A DNA stretch of 64,000 bases from Halomonas jincaotanensis (GCF_018448785.1 NZ_JAHCLU010000004.1:1-64000); one strand, 5' to 3'. Positions 8,144 through 16,671 are shown, numbered from the stretch's first letter. Notes: generated by a model not told the origin, from the sequence alone. Made by a program: numbers and translations.

Positions 8144-9319
8144 ATGAAGTATGATTTTGCCACGCCGGTGGAGCGTCGCCACCCCTCCAATGGCCACTGG
8201 CCCTCCCAAAAATGGCATCGACATGCCGACGATGTCCTGCCGCTTTGGGTCGCCGACATGGACTTTGTGTCGCCACCCGAGGTCATCGAGGCCCTCCGAG
8301 CGCGGGTCGACCACGGGGTCTTTGGTTATGGTGGGGTACCCGACTCACTGCGCGAGACCCTCTGTGACTGGAGTGTCGAGCACTACGGTTGGGCCATTGA
8401 GCCCGAATGGCAGCTCTGGCTACCGGGCGTGGTGCCGGCGCTGCATCTGGCGAGCCTGGCGTTGACCGAGCCGGGCGCGGGCGTGCTCACCGTGACGCCC
8501 ATCTATCCTCCTTTCCTGCGCGTGGCCGAGCGGACCGGGCGACTTGCCCAGCAGGCGGCGATGCGTGCCCCTGATCGCCCCGGTGGCCCTTGGCGACTGG
8601 ATATCGAGGCGCTGGAGGCGGCGATCACCCCCGAGACACGCCTGCTGCTGTGGTGCCAGCCGCACAACCCCACTGGCAGGATCTGGTCGTCAGAGGAGCT
8701 TTCCGGCCTTGCCTCACTGGTCCGGCGCCACGATCTGCTGGTGGTCTCAGATGAGCTGCACTGTGACCTGCTGCTCGATGAGGGCGCCCGTCACACGCCG
8801 CTGGCGGTGGCATTCCCCGAGCTGGCGGCACGCACGCTGACGCTGTGGGCACCCTCGAAGACCTTCAACCTGGCGGGGTTGACCACCGCCTGCGCGGTCA
8901 TCCCCGATGCCAAGCTGCGTCGACGCTTCGCCGGCATGGCCAAGGGGTTGCAGCCGGATGCCAATGTGCTGGGGTTGGTGGCCGCCGAGGCGGCCTATGC
9001 CCAGGGAGACCCGTGGCGCCGGGCCTTGCTCGAGGTGCTGCGCGATCACCGCCAGAGGTTGGTCTCACGCGTGGCACACTGGCCGGGCGTCGCGATGAGC
9101 GTCCCCGAATCGACCTATCTGGCCTGGCTGGACCTTCGCGAGGCCCGTGAGCTCCAAGAAGCAGGGCCACCGGCCAAGGCGTTACTGGAACGTACCGGCG
9201 TGGCACTCTCCGAGGGTGCCGATTTTGGCTGTCCCGGCTTCGCTCGGCTCAATTTCGGCACCACGGCGAGCCAGCTCGAAGCGGCATTGGGCCGCCTCGA
9301 TGACGTCTTGAAGGGCTGA
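8144..9319 (+). CDS. patB: PatB/MalY-type pyridoxal-phosphate C-S lyase
   Basis: 391 residues of a fold-type I aminotransferase-like enzyme. Landmarks: VLPLWVADMDF near the N-terminus (typical of PatB/MalY cystathionine beta-lyases), CQPHNPTGR (171-179), VSDELHCDL (201-209), and the PLP lysine Lys239 in APSKTFNLAG. PatB/MalY enzymes cleave cystathionine, cysteine or cysteine conjugates to release thiols, pyruvate and ammonia. GAGGAAC lies just before the ATG at 8144. The exact substrate is not evident. Confidence 0.88.
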   Translation: MKYDFATPVERRHPSNGHWPSQKWHRHADDVLPLWVADMDFVSPPEVIEALRARVDHGVFGYGGVPDSLRETLCDWSVEHYGWAIEPEWQLWLPGVVPALHLASLALTEPGAGVLTVTPIYPPFLRVAERTGRLAQQAAMRAPDRPGGPWRLDIEALEAAITPETRLLLWCQPHNPTGRIWSSEELSGLASLVRRHDLLVVSDELHCDLLLDEGARHTPLAVAFPELAARTLTLWAPSKTFNLAGLTTACAVIPDAKLRRRFAGMAKGLQPDANVLGLVAAEAAYAQGDPWRRALLEVLRDHRQRLVSRVAHWPGVAMSVPESTYLAWLDLREARELQEAGPPAKALLERTGVALSEGADFGCPGFARLNFGTTASQLEAALGRLDDVLKG

Positions 9320-9386
9320 GTGTGTAAGCCAGTCTTCAGGGCGCGAACAGCGAACGCCGCTCAATAAAGCGGTACAAGAAAGTCGC

Positions 9387-10322
9387 TCAGTAAAGTAGGG
9401 CGAACAGGCGTCGGCGGTAGGTGACCGTCAGCGGGTGATCGGCGCCCAGAGCATCGAAGACCCGCAGCAGCGTCTGGCGAGCGGCGTCCTCGCCATACTG
9501 TCTATCACGCTTCATCAGCGCCAGCAGCGCCTCCACGCCGTCCTCATAGTCACCATCGGCGATCTGCCGCAGGGCTCGCAAGTAATGAGCTTCGCTGTCG
9601 TCACGCCCTTCAAGGGCGGCAAGCTCCTCCGCCGAGGGGGCCTGTTCGCCGAACTGGATACGAGCGCGCACGCCACGTGCCGGGGCGGCGTCGCGCTCTT
9701 CCGGTGGCAGGTTGTCGAGAATCGTCAGCGCATCCGCCGTCTTGCCATCGGCGACCGAGGCGCTTGCCAAGTTGACCTGATAGGGCGTGTGCTGGGGGTT
9801 TTCCTGAACCAGCTGCTCATAGAGTGCGCGCGCTGTGGCGGCGTCACCAGCGGCCAAGGCTTCGGCGGCCTGTTCCTCGGGGCTGGCCGGAACTTCCTCG
9901 GGGGCCGGAAAGTAGCGGCTCAGCCACTCGCGGACCTGCTTTTCCGGCAGGGCGCCCTGGAAGTGATCAACCAGCCCGCCCTGACTGACCAGCTTGACGT
10001 CCGGCACCGATTGCACGCCCAGCTGAGCGGCAATCTCCTGATTGGCATCGATGTCGAGCTTGGCCAGCAGGAAGGCGCCGCCATATTCACGCGTCAGCTT
10101 TTCGAGCAAGGGTGTCAGGCGTTGGCTGCCTTCATCGCCGGGTCGATAGCAGTCGAGAAGCACCGGAACCTGCATGGAGGTCTCGAGCAGCTGCTGGATA
10201 TTGCTGCGGTCGACATCGAGGATTAGCTCGATGTCTTCCCGGCCCTGGCTCGAAGCGGGGCTGTCGCCGGAAGTGGTGTCGGCGGTCAGTGGCTCGCCGG
10301 TACGGGGGTCGACGATGGACAT
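9387..10322 (-). CDS. cnoX: CnoX/YbbN-like thioredoxin-TPR co-chaperone
   Basis: 311 residues: a 30-residue acidic N-terminal extension, a thioredoxin-like domain (about 31-140) and tetratricopeptide helices to the C-terminus, ending in the family motif RRLFALLY. E. coli CnoX binds unfolding proteins under bleach stress and hands them to GroEL and DnaK. Here the thioredoxin domain has no CXXC. The positions of the two E. coli cysteines (Cys38 and Cys63) are Ser66 and Ile91 by my alignment, and the only cysteine in the protein is Cys58. A redox switch like that of E. coli is therefore unlikely, although the chaperone surface may remain. Confidence 0.88.
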   Translation of the reverse strand: MSIVDPRTGEPLTADTTSGDSPASSQGREDIELILDVDRSNIQQLLETSMQVPVLLDCYRPGDEGSQRLTPLLEKLTREYGGAFLLAKLDIDANQEIAAQLGVQSVPDVKLVSQGGLVDHFQGALPEKQVREWLSRYFPAPEEVPASPEEQAAEALAAGDAATARALYEQLVQENPQHTPYQVNLASASVADGKTADALTILDNLPPEERDAAPARGVRARIQFGEQAPSAEELAALEGRDDSEAHYLRALRQIADGDYEDGVEALLALMKRDRQYGEDAARQTLLRVFDALGADHPLTVTYRRRLFALLY

Positions 10323-10394
10323 GGGCTATGGCCTTGAGTCAGAGTGAATTCACCCCACAGATGCGGGTGATCGACCGCAACTTCAAGGGGAGGC

Positions 10395-11177
10395 ATGGCC
10401 TCGATGGAGCGATTCCTGCGTCTGATGGCGAGCCTGGGGATATTGATCGCCCTGTTGCTGGCGGGGCCATTGTGGATGCTTGCCACCGAGCGCGTGGAAG
10501 GCGGCGGTCACTGGGCCTCGGCAGACCGGGAGCCGGCAGGTCTGGCTCCCGGCGTCGAGGAAGGCGCCAGGGCGGTGGTCCAGGTTTATGCGGCGCGCAC
10601 CTGGGGGTGGAGAGGCGCCTTCGGCGTACATACCTGGATTGTCACCCGGGCCGCCGGTGGCGAGGCCTATCGGCTGCATCATCTACTGAGCTGGCGCCGC
10701 CCCGCCCTGGTCTCCCAGACCACGGCATCACCGGATCGCGCCTGGTATGGCAATGCTCCGGTGCTGCTCGCCGATTATCGTGGCGACGCGGCCGCAGCAT
10801 TGATCGACGAGATCGAGGCGGCCGTTGCGGCTTATCCCGCACCCTCGCAGTATCGCGCCTGGCCGGGCCCCAACAGTAACAGCTTCACGGCGTGGGTGTT
10901 GCGCGAAGTGGACGGTTTCGAGGCCGTGCTGCCGGTGACCGCCGTGGGCAAGGATTACCTGTTGGATGGGGTCCTGGCACCGGCACCGGGCGGGAGTGGA
11001 TGGACGGCGTCGCTGGGTGGCGTGCTGGGCCTGACGTTGGGGCGAGGCGAGGGAGTGGAAATCAATCTTCTGGGTCTCTCGCTGGGCATCGATGTGCAAC
11101 GCCCAGCGCTGAAATTGCCGGGTATCGGCCGGCTGGGCATGGCAGCGATGATCTCGGGGCTGCAAACGAAAGAGTAA
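10395..11177 (+). CDS. DUF3750 membrane-anchored protein
   Basis: 260 residues with one N-terminal membrane segment (about 8-28) and then a periplasmic-looking domain with the DUF3750 hallmarks: TWGWRGAFGVHTWI (residues 69-82) and YRAWPGPNSNSFTAWVL (153-169), followed by a Gly/Leu-rich tail. The resemblance of GPNSN to papain/NlpC-like folds is suggestive but unproven, and no function is known. The start at 10395 follows AGGGGAGG. It is divergent from cnoX. Confidence 0.8.
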   Translation: MASMERFLRLMASLGILIALLLAGPLWMLATERVEGGGHWASADREPAGLAPGVEEGARAVVQVYAARTWGWRGAFGVHTWIVTRAAGGEAYRLHHLLSWRRPALVSQTTASPDRAWYGNAPVLLADYRGDAAAALIDEIEAAVAAYPAPSQYRAWPGPNSNSFTAWVLREVDGFEAVLPVTAVGKDYLLDGVLAPAPGGSGWTASLGGVLGLTLGRGEGVEINLLGLSLGIDVQRPALKLPGIGRLGMAAMISGLQTKE

Positions 11178-11443
11178 GCAGGAGCCCGGCAAGGTGACTT
11201 ACCATTGCGAATCATGCCTGTTAGGCATCGGGCCTCACGACACCTGACAAATCGTCCTGAAAGTAGATTACGGCTTTATCGCCTTATATCCGAAATCTAA
11301 TAAATTATTATTGTAGCCGTAAAAACCTGTCGAGCAACGCCGGCGCGGCGGGATGTGATTAACTACGTCGAGAGCAGTTCGAGTGGTTGAACCCAGCCCT
11401 GATATGGCGCGGCTGGGCATCAGTCAAAGCGAAACGTAGATCA
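11178..11443. other. gene-free stretch with an AT-rich island
   Basis: No credible gene. About 11260-11340 is markedly AT-rich for this genome (ATTTATTATTATTG-like sequence) and is bracketed by a perfect 8-bp inverted repeat, TTACGGCT at 11268-11275 and AGCCGTAA at 11315-11322. It could be the 3' processing or termination region of the DUF3750 transcript, or the scar of an insertion or deletion. Nothing here decides between these. Confidence 0.5.
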
Positions 11444-11467
11444 CGGGCCACCCAGTCGGGTGGCCCG
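11444..11467 (-). terminator. terminator hairpin serving the minus strand
   Basis: A perfect 10-bp stem, CGGGCCACCC and GGGTGGCCCG, with a 4-base loop. On the minus strand it lies 30 bases after the stop codon of the small open frame at 11497-11631 and is followed by a T-containing stretch, which suggests a real transcript once ended here. Confidence 0.6.
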
Positions 11468-11496
11468 ATTACGTGATGTGCCAAGCATCAACCTGC

Positions 11497-11631
11497 CTAA
11501 TTCATCAGGGTGCCGAATGTCGACAGGGCCAAACCCGCATAGGCCAGCACCGGGGTCATGACGGCGCAGAGCTGGTCGACCGACCAAACGTCTCCGGGGA
11601 GCCACGGTAGTGCCATCAGAATGCTGACCAC
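11497..11631 (-). pseudogene. remnant C-terminus of a membrane protein, or a tiny membrane protein gene
   Basis: A short minus-strand frame reads as two hydrophobic segments (VSILMALPWLPGD and MTPVLAYAGLALSTFGTLMN) and ends in TAG at 11497-11499, directly before a strong hairpin. In the same frame an in-frame TAG occurs at 11638-11640, and upstream of that the translation no longer looks like protein. This is what the decayed end of a transporter gene looks like. A GTG at 11631 with a weak AGG could instead start a 44-residue protein. I cannot name the family. Confidence 0.4.
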
Positions 11632-11693
11632 CGAGACCTAGGCGACACCACAGGCCGCAGCCCGACGAGCTTGACCTGACGGCTGCCGCCAAT

Positions 11694-11725
11694 AGCGGAA
11701 TAAAGCTTCAGCGGAATAAAGCTTC
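11694..11725. repeat. perfect 16-bp tandem duplication
   Basis: AGCGGAATAAAGCTTC occurs twice head to tail (11694-11709 and 11710-11725). Its core GCGGAATAA appears a third time at 11770-11778, 22 bases before the ABC binding-protein start codon. It may be an operator cluster or replication slippage. Confidence 0.75.
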
Positions 11726-11799
11726 CTGCCGATTTGACAGCCGTGAAACGACACACTCATATTGAATTGGCGGAATAACAAACCTCACCAACACGCGAG

Positions 11800-12663
11800 A
11801 TGAACATGAAAGTCATAAAAGCATCGCTCCTGCCTGCCGCCCTGATGGGGACCATGGTCATCGGCAGCGGACTGGCCACGACCGCCTTCGCACAAGACCC
11901 CTACACGGTCGGCGTCGAGGCCTCTTTCCCGCCTTGGGCTTATGTGGAGGGGGGAGAATTCAAGGGGATCGCCATCGATGCCATGGAGGCGATCGCTGAG
12001 GAAGCCGGTATCGAGATCGAGTTCCAGGACATGCCGTTCCCATCGCTGATCCCGGCGCTCGCGGCAGAGAAGATCGATATCCTTGCCACCGGTCTCACCG
12101 TCACCGAACAGCGCAGCGAGAACATCGACTTCACCATCCCCTGGTGGGAAACCAACGATGTAGTGCTGGTACCCGAGGATTCCGATCTCAACGTCTTCAC
12201 CGCCGTGTGCTGCGGGGCCCGCGTCGGCGTTCAGGGCGGCTCCTCCCAGCAGGCCTGGATGGAAGAGAACGTGGTGAATTCCAGCGACATCGACGTCGAG
12301 TTGGCCAAGTACGACAACTACGTCACCGCGGTCGACGACATGGCGATCGGTCGGATCTCCTCGGTCATCGTCGACGACACCTCCGCTCAGGAGTACATCA
12401 ACGCCGGCAGGCCTATAAAGATGGCCGGCAAGATCTATATCCGGGCGCCGCTGGCGCTCGCTGTGTCCAAGGACGATCCCCAGGAGATTCTGGGCGACCT
12501 TAACCAGGGCATCCTGGCCATCTACGATTCCGGTGAGTGGGGCAAGATCGTCGAGGAGTACATCCCCGGCGTCTCCGTACCCTCGATCCCGGGACACATG
12601 CCCGATTTCGTCGACACCTACCAGAAGCCGGTGGCCGGTCTTCCCGAGCTCGGTAACGACTAA
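11800..12663 (+). CDS. polar amino-acid ABC transporter, periplasmic binding protein
   Basis: 287 residues. A Sec signal peptide ends near residue 31 (TAFA, then QDPYTVG), followed by a bacterial solute-binding protein family 3 domain with the usual opening (YTVGVEASFPPWAYVEGGEFKG, shown here in part as VGVEASFPPW). Two adjacent cysteines (AVCCGARVGVQ) sit before the GGSSQQ ligand loop, which is not usual for amino-acid binders. First gene of a four-gene operon with two permeases and an ATPase; the family takes up amino acids or related compounds such as opines or ectoine. Substrate not deducible. An ATG at 11806 is an alternative start. Confidence 0.88.
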   Translation: MNMKVIKASLLPAALMGTMVIGSGLATTAFAQDPYTVGVEASFPPWAYVEGGEFKGIAIDAMEAIAEEAGIEIEFQDMPFPSLIPALAAEKIDILATGLTVTEQRSENIDFTIPWWETNDVVLVPEDSDLNVFTAVCCGARVGVQGGSSQQAWMEENVVNSSDIDVELAKYDNYVTAVDDMAIGRISSVIVDDTSAQEYINAGRPIKMAGKIYIRAPLALAVSKDDPQEILGDLNQGILAIYDSGEWGKIVEEYIPGVSVPSIPGHMPDFVDTYQKPVAGLPELGND

Positions 12664-12674
12664 GTCGCTGTGAG

Positions 12675-12708
12675 GACGGGCGCCTTCCTGGCAGGGAAGG
12701 CGCCCGTC
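12675..12708 (+). promoter_or_regulatory. intra-operon hairpin after the binding-protein gene
   Basis: A perfect 14-bp stem (GACGGGCGCCTTCC with GGAAGGCGCCCGTC, 6-base loop) fills the short gap between the binding-protein stop and the first permease. It has no T-run. In ABC operons such hairpins protect the upstream mRNA from 3' decay or cause partial termination, so that binding protein is made in excess over permease. Confidence 0.7.
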
Positions 12709-12725
12709 ACGTTAGGGAAGCCGGC

Positions 12726-13394
12726 ATGGATATCTACGACGTATTGCTACGCGATTTTCCCTTCCTGCTGAAGGGGCTGGGAGTGGCCATCGTGCTGTTG
12801 GCCGCCCTGCTGGTGATCGGTTTCGTGCTGGGCTTGGGCATCTGCCTGGTGCAACTCTATGGTCCCAAGTCCCGGCTGGTGCAGTGGCCGCTGGTGCTCT
12901 ACGAGCGTGTCTTTCGGGGCGTGCCGATCATCATCATGCTGTTTATCTTCTTTTATGGCATGTCGGGTGTGTTCGACATCTCGGCCTTCGGTGCTGCGGT
13001 CTTGGCCATGGGGCTGCGCTCGGCGGCCTACCAGTCGCAGATCTTTCGCAGCGCCTTCCAGTCGGTACCTGCCGGGCAGATGATGGCTGCCCGGGCTATG
13101 GGTATGTCCAAGATCAAGGCGATCCGCCATATCGTCTTTCCCCAGGCAGGGCGACATGCCATCGGCCCTTGGACCAACGAATTTTCTTCGGAGATCAAGG
13201 AGACCTCCCTGGCCTATGTCATCGGAGTGGTCGAGCTGACCCGCCAGGCGCATTACATCATCACCAGTACCCAGGGCAATGTGCTGACCGTGTTCGCCGT
13301 AGTGGCGCTGCTGTATTTCATCCTCAATCGCACAGGCAATAGCCTGCTGTATGCCCTTGAACGCAAGCTGGCCGTGCCGGGCTTCGAAAAATGA
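12726..13394 (+). CDS. polar amino-acid ABC transporter permease 1
   Basis: 222 residues of an inner-membrane permease of the His/Glu/Gln/Arg family (HisQ/HisM type), with about five membrane helices. The cytoplasmic EAA-like coupling loop is visible around residues 119-138 (QMMAARAMGMSKIKAIRHIV), where the ATPase docks. AGGGAAG precedes the ATG. It would pair with the second permease at 14158 to form the translocation channel. Confidence 0.9.
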   Translation: MDIYDVLLRDFPFLLKGLGVAIVLLAALLVIGFVLGLGICLVQLYGPKSRLVQWPLVLYERVFRGVPIIIMLFIFFYGMSGVFDISAFGAAVLAMGLRSAAYQSQIFRSAFQSVPAGQMMAARAMGMSKIKAIRHIVFPQAGRHAIGPWTNEFSSEIKETSLAYVIGVVELTRQAHYIITSTQGNVLTVFAVVALLYFILNRTGNSLLYALERKLAVPGFEK

Positions 13395-13413
13395 TGCGAG
13401 AGGAACGCGGATA

Positions 13414-14154
13414 ATGGCCGACGATCTGATTCTGGACGTGCAGGACGTGAGGAAAGCCTACGATGGCCTGGAGGTGCTCAAGGGCATCGGTTTCAGCCTG
13501 AGAAAGGGTGAAACCAAGGTGCTGATCGGCCCTTCCGGATCGGGCAAGAGTACCCTGCTGCGCTGTATCAATCACCTCACCGTGCCGGATGCTGGACGCA
13601 TCTACCTCAACGGCAAGGAGGTGCTGAACACCAACATTGATACCATGCGGGCACGTATGGGCTTCGTCTTCCAGGACTTCAACCTCTTCTCTCACCTGAC
13701 GGTGCTCGACAACGTGCGCATCTGCCAGATGAAAGTCAACGGCACGGACAAGGCAGCCGCTACCCAGCGTGCGCATCGCGAGCTGGAACGGGTGGGCCTT
13801 GGTGACAAGGCGGCTGCCTACCCGGCCGAGCTTTCCGGCGGTCAGCAGCAGCGCGTTTCCATCGCACGGGCCCTGGCCATGGACCCTGACGTGCTGCTGT
13901 TCGACGAGCCCACCTCGGCGCTGGACCCGGAATTGACCGGCGAGGTGGTGAGGGTAATGCAGCAACTGGCCCTCGAAGGCATGACCATGGTGGTGGTAAC
14001 CCACGAGATGAGCTTCGCCCGCCAGGCCGCCGACGAGATCATCTTCATGGAAAACGGGTACATCGTCGAGCAGGGGCCGCCGGAGACCATGTTCACCGAG
14101 TCCACGCACGAGCGGACCCGGGCATTTCTCAACGTTATCGCGGAGCACGGGTGA
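13414..14154 (+). CDS. polar amino-acid ABC transporter ATP-binding protein
   Basis: 246 residues, a complete ABC ATPase: Walker A GPSGSGKST (about residues 36-44), Q-loop VFQDFNLFSH, signature LSGGQQQR, Walker B VLLFDEPTSALD and the switch histidine in VVVTHEM. It is close to the GlnQ/HisP class and energises uptake by the flanking permeases. The ATG at 13414 has GAGAGGAA before it; the gene starts 19 bases after the first permease gene. Confidence 0.93.
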   Translation: MADDLILDVQDVRKAYDGLEVLKGIGFSLRKGETKVLIGPSGSGKSTLLRCINHLTVPDAGRIYLNGKEVLNTNIDTMRARMGFVFQDFNLFSHLTVLDNVRICQMKVNGTDKAAATQRAHRELERVGLGDKAAAYPAELSGGQQQRVSIARALAMDPDVLLFDEPTSALDPELTGEVVRVMQQLALEGMTMVVVTHEMSFARQAADEIIFMENGYIVEQGPPETMFTESTHERTRAFLNVIAEHG

Positions 14155-14157
14155 GCC

Positions 14158-14826
14158 ATGCGGGAATTCATTGAGTTCGGCATCGAGTGGCTGCCCGAGC
14201 TTCTCAAGGGCGTGCCGGTCACGCTGTCGCTGTGGGTGATCGCCATCACCCTGGGTTTCTTCCTGGGGCTAGTGCTTTGCTGGGCCAGGGTCTATGGCAA
14301 TCGGCTCTTCTACTGGATCAGCACCGTCTACGTGGAACTGTTTCGCGGCACGCCAATGCTGGTGCAGATGTTTTTCATCTACTTGGGGCTGCCCCACGTG
14401 GGCATCGTCTTCGACGCCTTCACTGCGGCGGTGATCGCCATCACTCTCAACAGCGCCGCCTACCAAGCGGAGTACTTTCGTGGCTCGGTGCTGTCGGTGC
14501 CCAAGGGGCAGCTGGTAGCGGCGCGGTCCTGCGGCATGACCCAGTGGCAGGCAATTCGCCACATCATGCTGCCCCAGGCGCTTCGCCGCGTGATTCCCCA
14601 GTGGTCCAACGAGGCGATCATCGAGCTCAAGTTCACCTCTATCGCTTATACCATCGGCGTGGTGGAGATCACTGCCATCGCATCGGACGTCGGGTCGCGC
14701 ACCCTGGATTTCTTCCTGGTCTTCCTTTGGGCGGGGATTATCTATCTCGTGCTCACCTCCACGGTGGCGAGCCTGTTGGGGCTCCTCGAGCGGCGCACCT
14801 ACGTGCCCGGAGTGACAAATGTATGA
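14158..14826 (+). CDS. polar amino-acid ABC transporter permease 2
   Basis: 222 residues, homologous to the permease at 12726 (same length and the same coupling-loop pattern, KGQLVAARSCGMTQWQAIRH), with about five membrane helices. It begins 3 bases after the ATPase stop, so translation is likely coupled. Two different permeases imply a heterodimeric membrane pore. It is the last gene of the operon; no clear terminator follows. Confidence 0.9.
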   Translation: MREFIEFGIEWLPELLKGVPVTLSLWVIAITLGFFLGLVLCWARVYGNRLFYWISTVYVELFRGTPMLVQMFFIYLGLPHVGIVFDAFTAAVIAITLNSAAYQAEYFRGSVLSVPKGQLVAARSCGMTQWQAIRHIMLPQALRRVIPQWSNEAIIELKFTSIAYTIGVVEITAIASDVGSRTLDFFLVFLWAGIIYLVLTSTVASLLGLLERRTYVPGVTNV

Positions 14827-15019
14827 AGGTAAGTGTCGGGTCACATGAAACCGATTACCCAGGACGCGATTACACCGTTAGATGTTTGATTGCGGTAACA
14901 AGTGCCTGCCACAGCTGGGTGTTGCTACCGCTGGGTGCCTGTCTCGCATGCCGCCTACGGCGCACGTAACCACCCCGAGGCAGAGTCAATATCGCCCACT
15001 GCTGGCAGCTGGAGGCGCT

Positions 15020-15355
15020 GTGAACAAGCTGCGCAAACACTATCCCGAAACGCCGGATGGCCGATACTTCATCGCCAAGGAAAAACTTTGGCGCAAGACC
15101 GACCCCCGGCTGGATGAAACTGCCCGCCGTGAGCGGGTCAAGACGCTGATGAAAGCCCGCCGTGCAGTGAAGCACGCTGCCGACGAGGTTGCCCTGCGCG
15201 AGGCCCGTCAGGCGGTGGATGCCGCCAAGATCGCCCTCGGTGAGCGCGGCCCGGTGTGGTGGGACGACGGGGTCCCGGACGAAACTGGTAAGCACCCATG
15301 CAACAGCAGCTACGCCGAGTGGTGGCGTCAGCAGCAGGTTGATCCGCCCAGTTAA
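15020..15355 (+). CDS. conserved hypothetical protein, 111 aa
   Basis: A small basic, soluble protein. It opens with KLRKHYPETPDGRYF and IAKEKLWRK, has a long charged helix of Lys, Arg, Glu and Ala in the middle (about residues 30-65), and ends with a conserved GERGPVWWDDGVPD motif and a short tail. Proteins with this WWDDG ending are widespread in Proteobacteria but uncharacterised to my knowledge. GGAGG precedes GTG at 15020, which fixes the start; upstream codons in this frame do not look coding. Confidence 0.75.
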   Translation: MNKLRKHYPETPDGRYFIAKEKLWRKTDPRLDETARRERVKTLMKARRAVKHAADEVALREARQAVDAAKIALGERGPVWWDDGVPDETGKHPCNSSYAEWWRQQQVDPPS

Positions 15356-15470
15356 ACAGGTTGTGTCGTCGTCACCACCTGCATGAAGGTCTTCACGTGT
15401 ACAAATCCGGTGGTTGGGCACAAGAGTGTCACAGTGGTGTCAGATCCGGATTTTCGAGCAGGCAACGAAA

Positions 15471-15505
15471 AAGAGGCAGATCGGTAAGTCACTGATCTGC
15501 CTCTT
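15471..15505 (-). terminator. rho-independent terminator of the initiator tRNA
   Basis: On the minus strand, a perfect 12-bp stem (AAGAGGCAGATC with GATCTGCCTCTT, 11-base loop) begins 8 bases after the tRNA CCA end and runs into a T-run, the standard intrinsic terminator layout. Confidence 0.85.
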
Positions 15506-15512
15506 GAAATAT

Positions 15513-15589
<77 letters not shown>

Positions 15590-15785
15590 TCAACGTGAGG
15601 CATATTGTACAGGTCTTGCTCCCAAGGTCAAGAGAAGACTCGGAGACTTCAAACGCTCGTCCATAATGCATTTCGTGGTCCATACTGATGTCGGTTGTCA
15701 CGAATTCGGCAATCGACACAACAACACTGACTCGTCCCGATGCTATTCGGGCGAATATGTGTCATTCGAATCAGGGAGGTAGTCA

Positions 15786-16532
15786 ATGACCAACCAAGCA
15801 CCCGTCGCATGGGTCACCGGAGGTACCGGAGGTATCGGCTCCGCAATCTGCCGCTCGCTGGCTGCCGATGGCTACCAGGTGGTTGCGGGGTATCACAACC
15901 CCGAAAAAGCCAAGAAATGGCTGGAAACCCAGAAAGCCGATGGTTATGACAACATCGCGCTGTCTGGTATCGACCTCACCAGCTACGACGACTGCGTTGC
16001 GGGGGTCAAGGAGATCAGCGATGCTCATGGCCCCATTAGCGTGTTGGTGAACTGCGCCGGCATCACCCGGGACGGCACCATGAAGAAGATGACCTCTGAA
16101 CAGTGGCACGAGGTCATCGATACCAACCTCAATAGTGTTTTCAATACTTGCAGAAGCGTGATCGAGGGCATGCTCGAGAACGGCTATGGTCGCATCATCA
16201 ATATCTCCTCGATCAACGGCCGAAAGGGGCAGTTCGGGCAGGTCAACTATGCGGCCGCCAAGGCGGGCATGCATGGTCTGACCATGTCGCTGGCACAGGA
16301 GACGGCCACCAAGGGTATTACCGTGAACACGGTTTCACCCGGCTATATCGCAACTGACATGATCAATAATATTCCCGAGAAGGTGCGTGAAGCGATTCGC
16401 GAGACCATTCCGGTCAAGCGTTACGGCACGCCAGAAGAAATTGGTCGTTTGGTCACGTTCCTGGCCGACAAGCAGTCGGGCTTCATTACCGGAGCCAATA
16501 TCGACATCAACGGTGGACAGTTCATGGGCTGA
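15786..16532 (+). CDS. phaB: acetoacetyl-CoA reductase PhaB
   Basis: 248 residues of the short-chain dehydrogenase family. NADP-binding TGGTGGIG (11-18), NCAG (89-92), and the catalytic Ser142, Tyr155 and Lys159 (SSINGRKGQFGQVNYAAAK) match PhaB, two residues offset from the R. eutropha enzyme. It reduces acetoacetyl-CoA to (R)-3-hydroxybutyryl-CoA, the monomer for polyhydroxybutyrate storage. GGGAGG precedes the ATG. It is monocistronic: no phaA or phaC is beside it, so the rest of the pathway must be elsewhere. Confidence 0.95.
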   Translation: MTNQAPVAWVTGGTGGIGSAICRSLAADGYQVVAGYHNPEKAKKWLETQKADGYDNIALSGIDLTSYDDCVAGVKEISDAHGPISVLVNCAGITRDGTMKKMTSEQWHEVIDTNLNSVFNTCRSVIEGMLENGYGRIINISSINGRKGQFGQVNYAAAKAGMHGLTMSLAQETATKGITVNTVSPGYIATDMINNIPEKVREAIRETIPVKRYGTPEEIGRLVTFLADKQSGFITGANIDINGGQFMG

Positions 16533-16590
16533 TCGTTCGCTTGTCAGGCTCTAGTGCTGCCGGTGATCCCGGCAGCGCTAGAGACGCCAC

Positions 16591-16645
16591 GCAACAAGAA
16601 CGCGAGGCCCCAACGATGTCGATCGGGGCCTCGCGTTCTTGTTGC
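16591..16645. terminator. bidirectional terminator between phaB and the DUF349 gene
   Basis: A perfect 21-bp stem (starting GCAACAAGAACGCGAGG) with a 13-base loop lies between the two convergent genes. The stem is long enough to end transcription from both sides. Confidence 0.85.
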
Positions 16646-16671
16646 GACCTTGCGGTCAGGGAGACGTCGGG

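Noticed and set aside
9357..9372. CCGCT-N6-AGCGG hairpin between patB and cnoX.
   Set aside because: Only 5 base pairs and no T-run; too weak to call a terminator.
14823..14969. A 48-codon frame overlapping the second permease stop (ATGA).
   Set aside because: No ribosome site, and the translation looks unlike protein; the overlap is likely chance.
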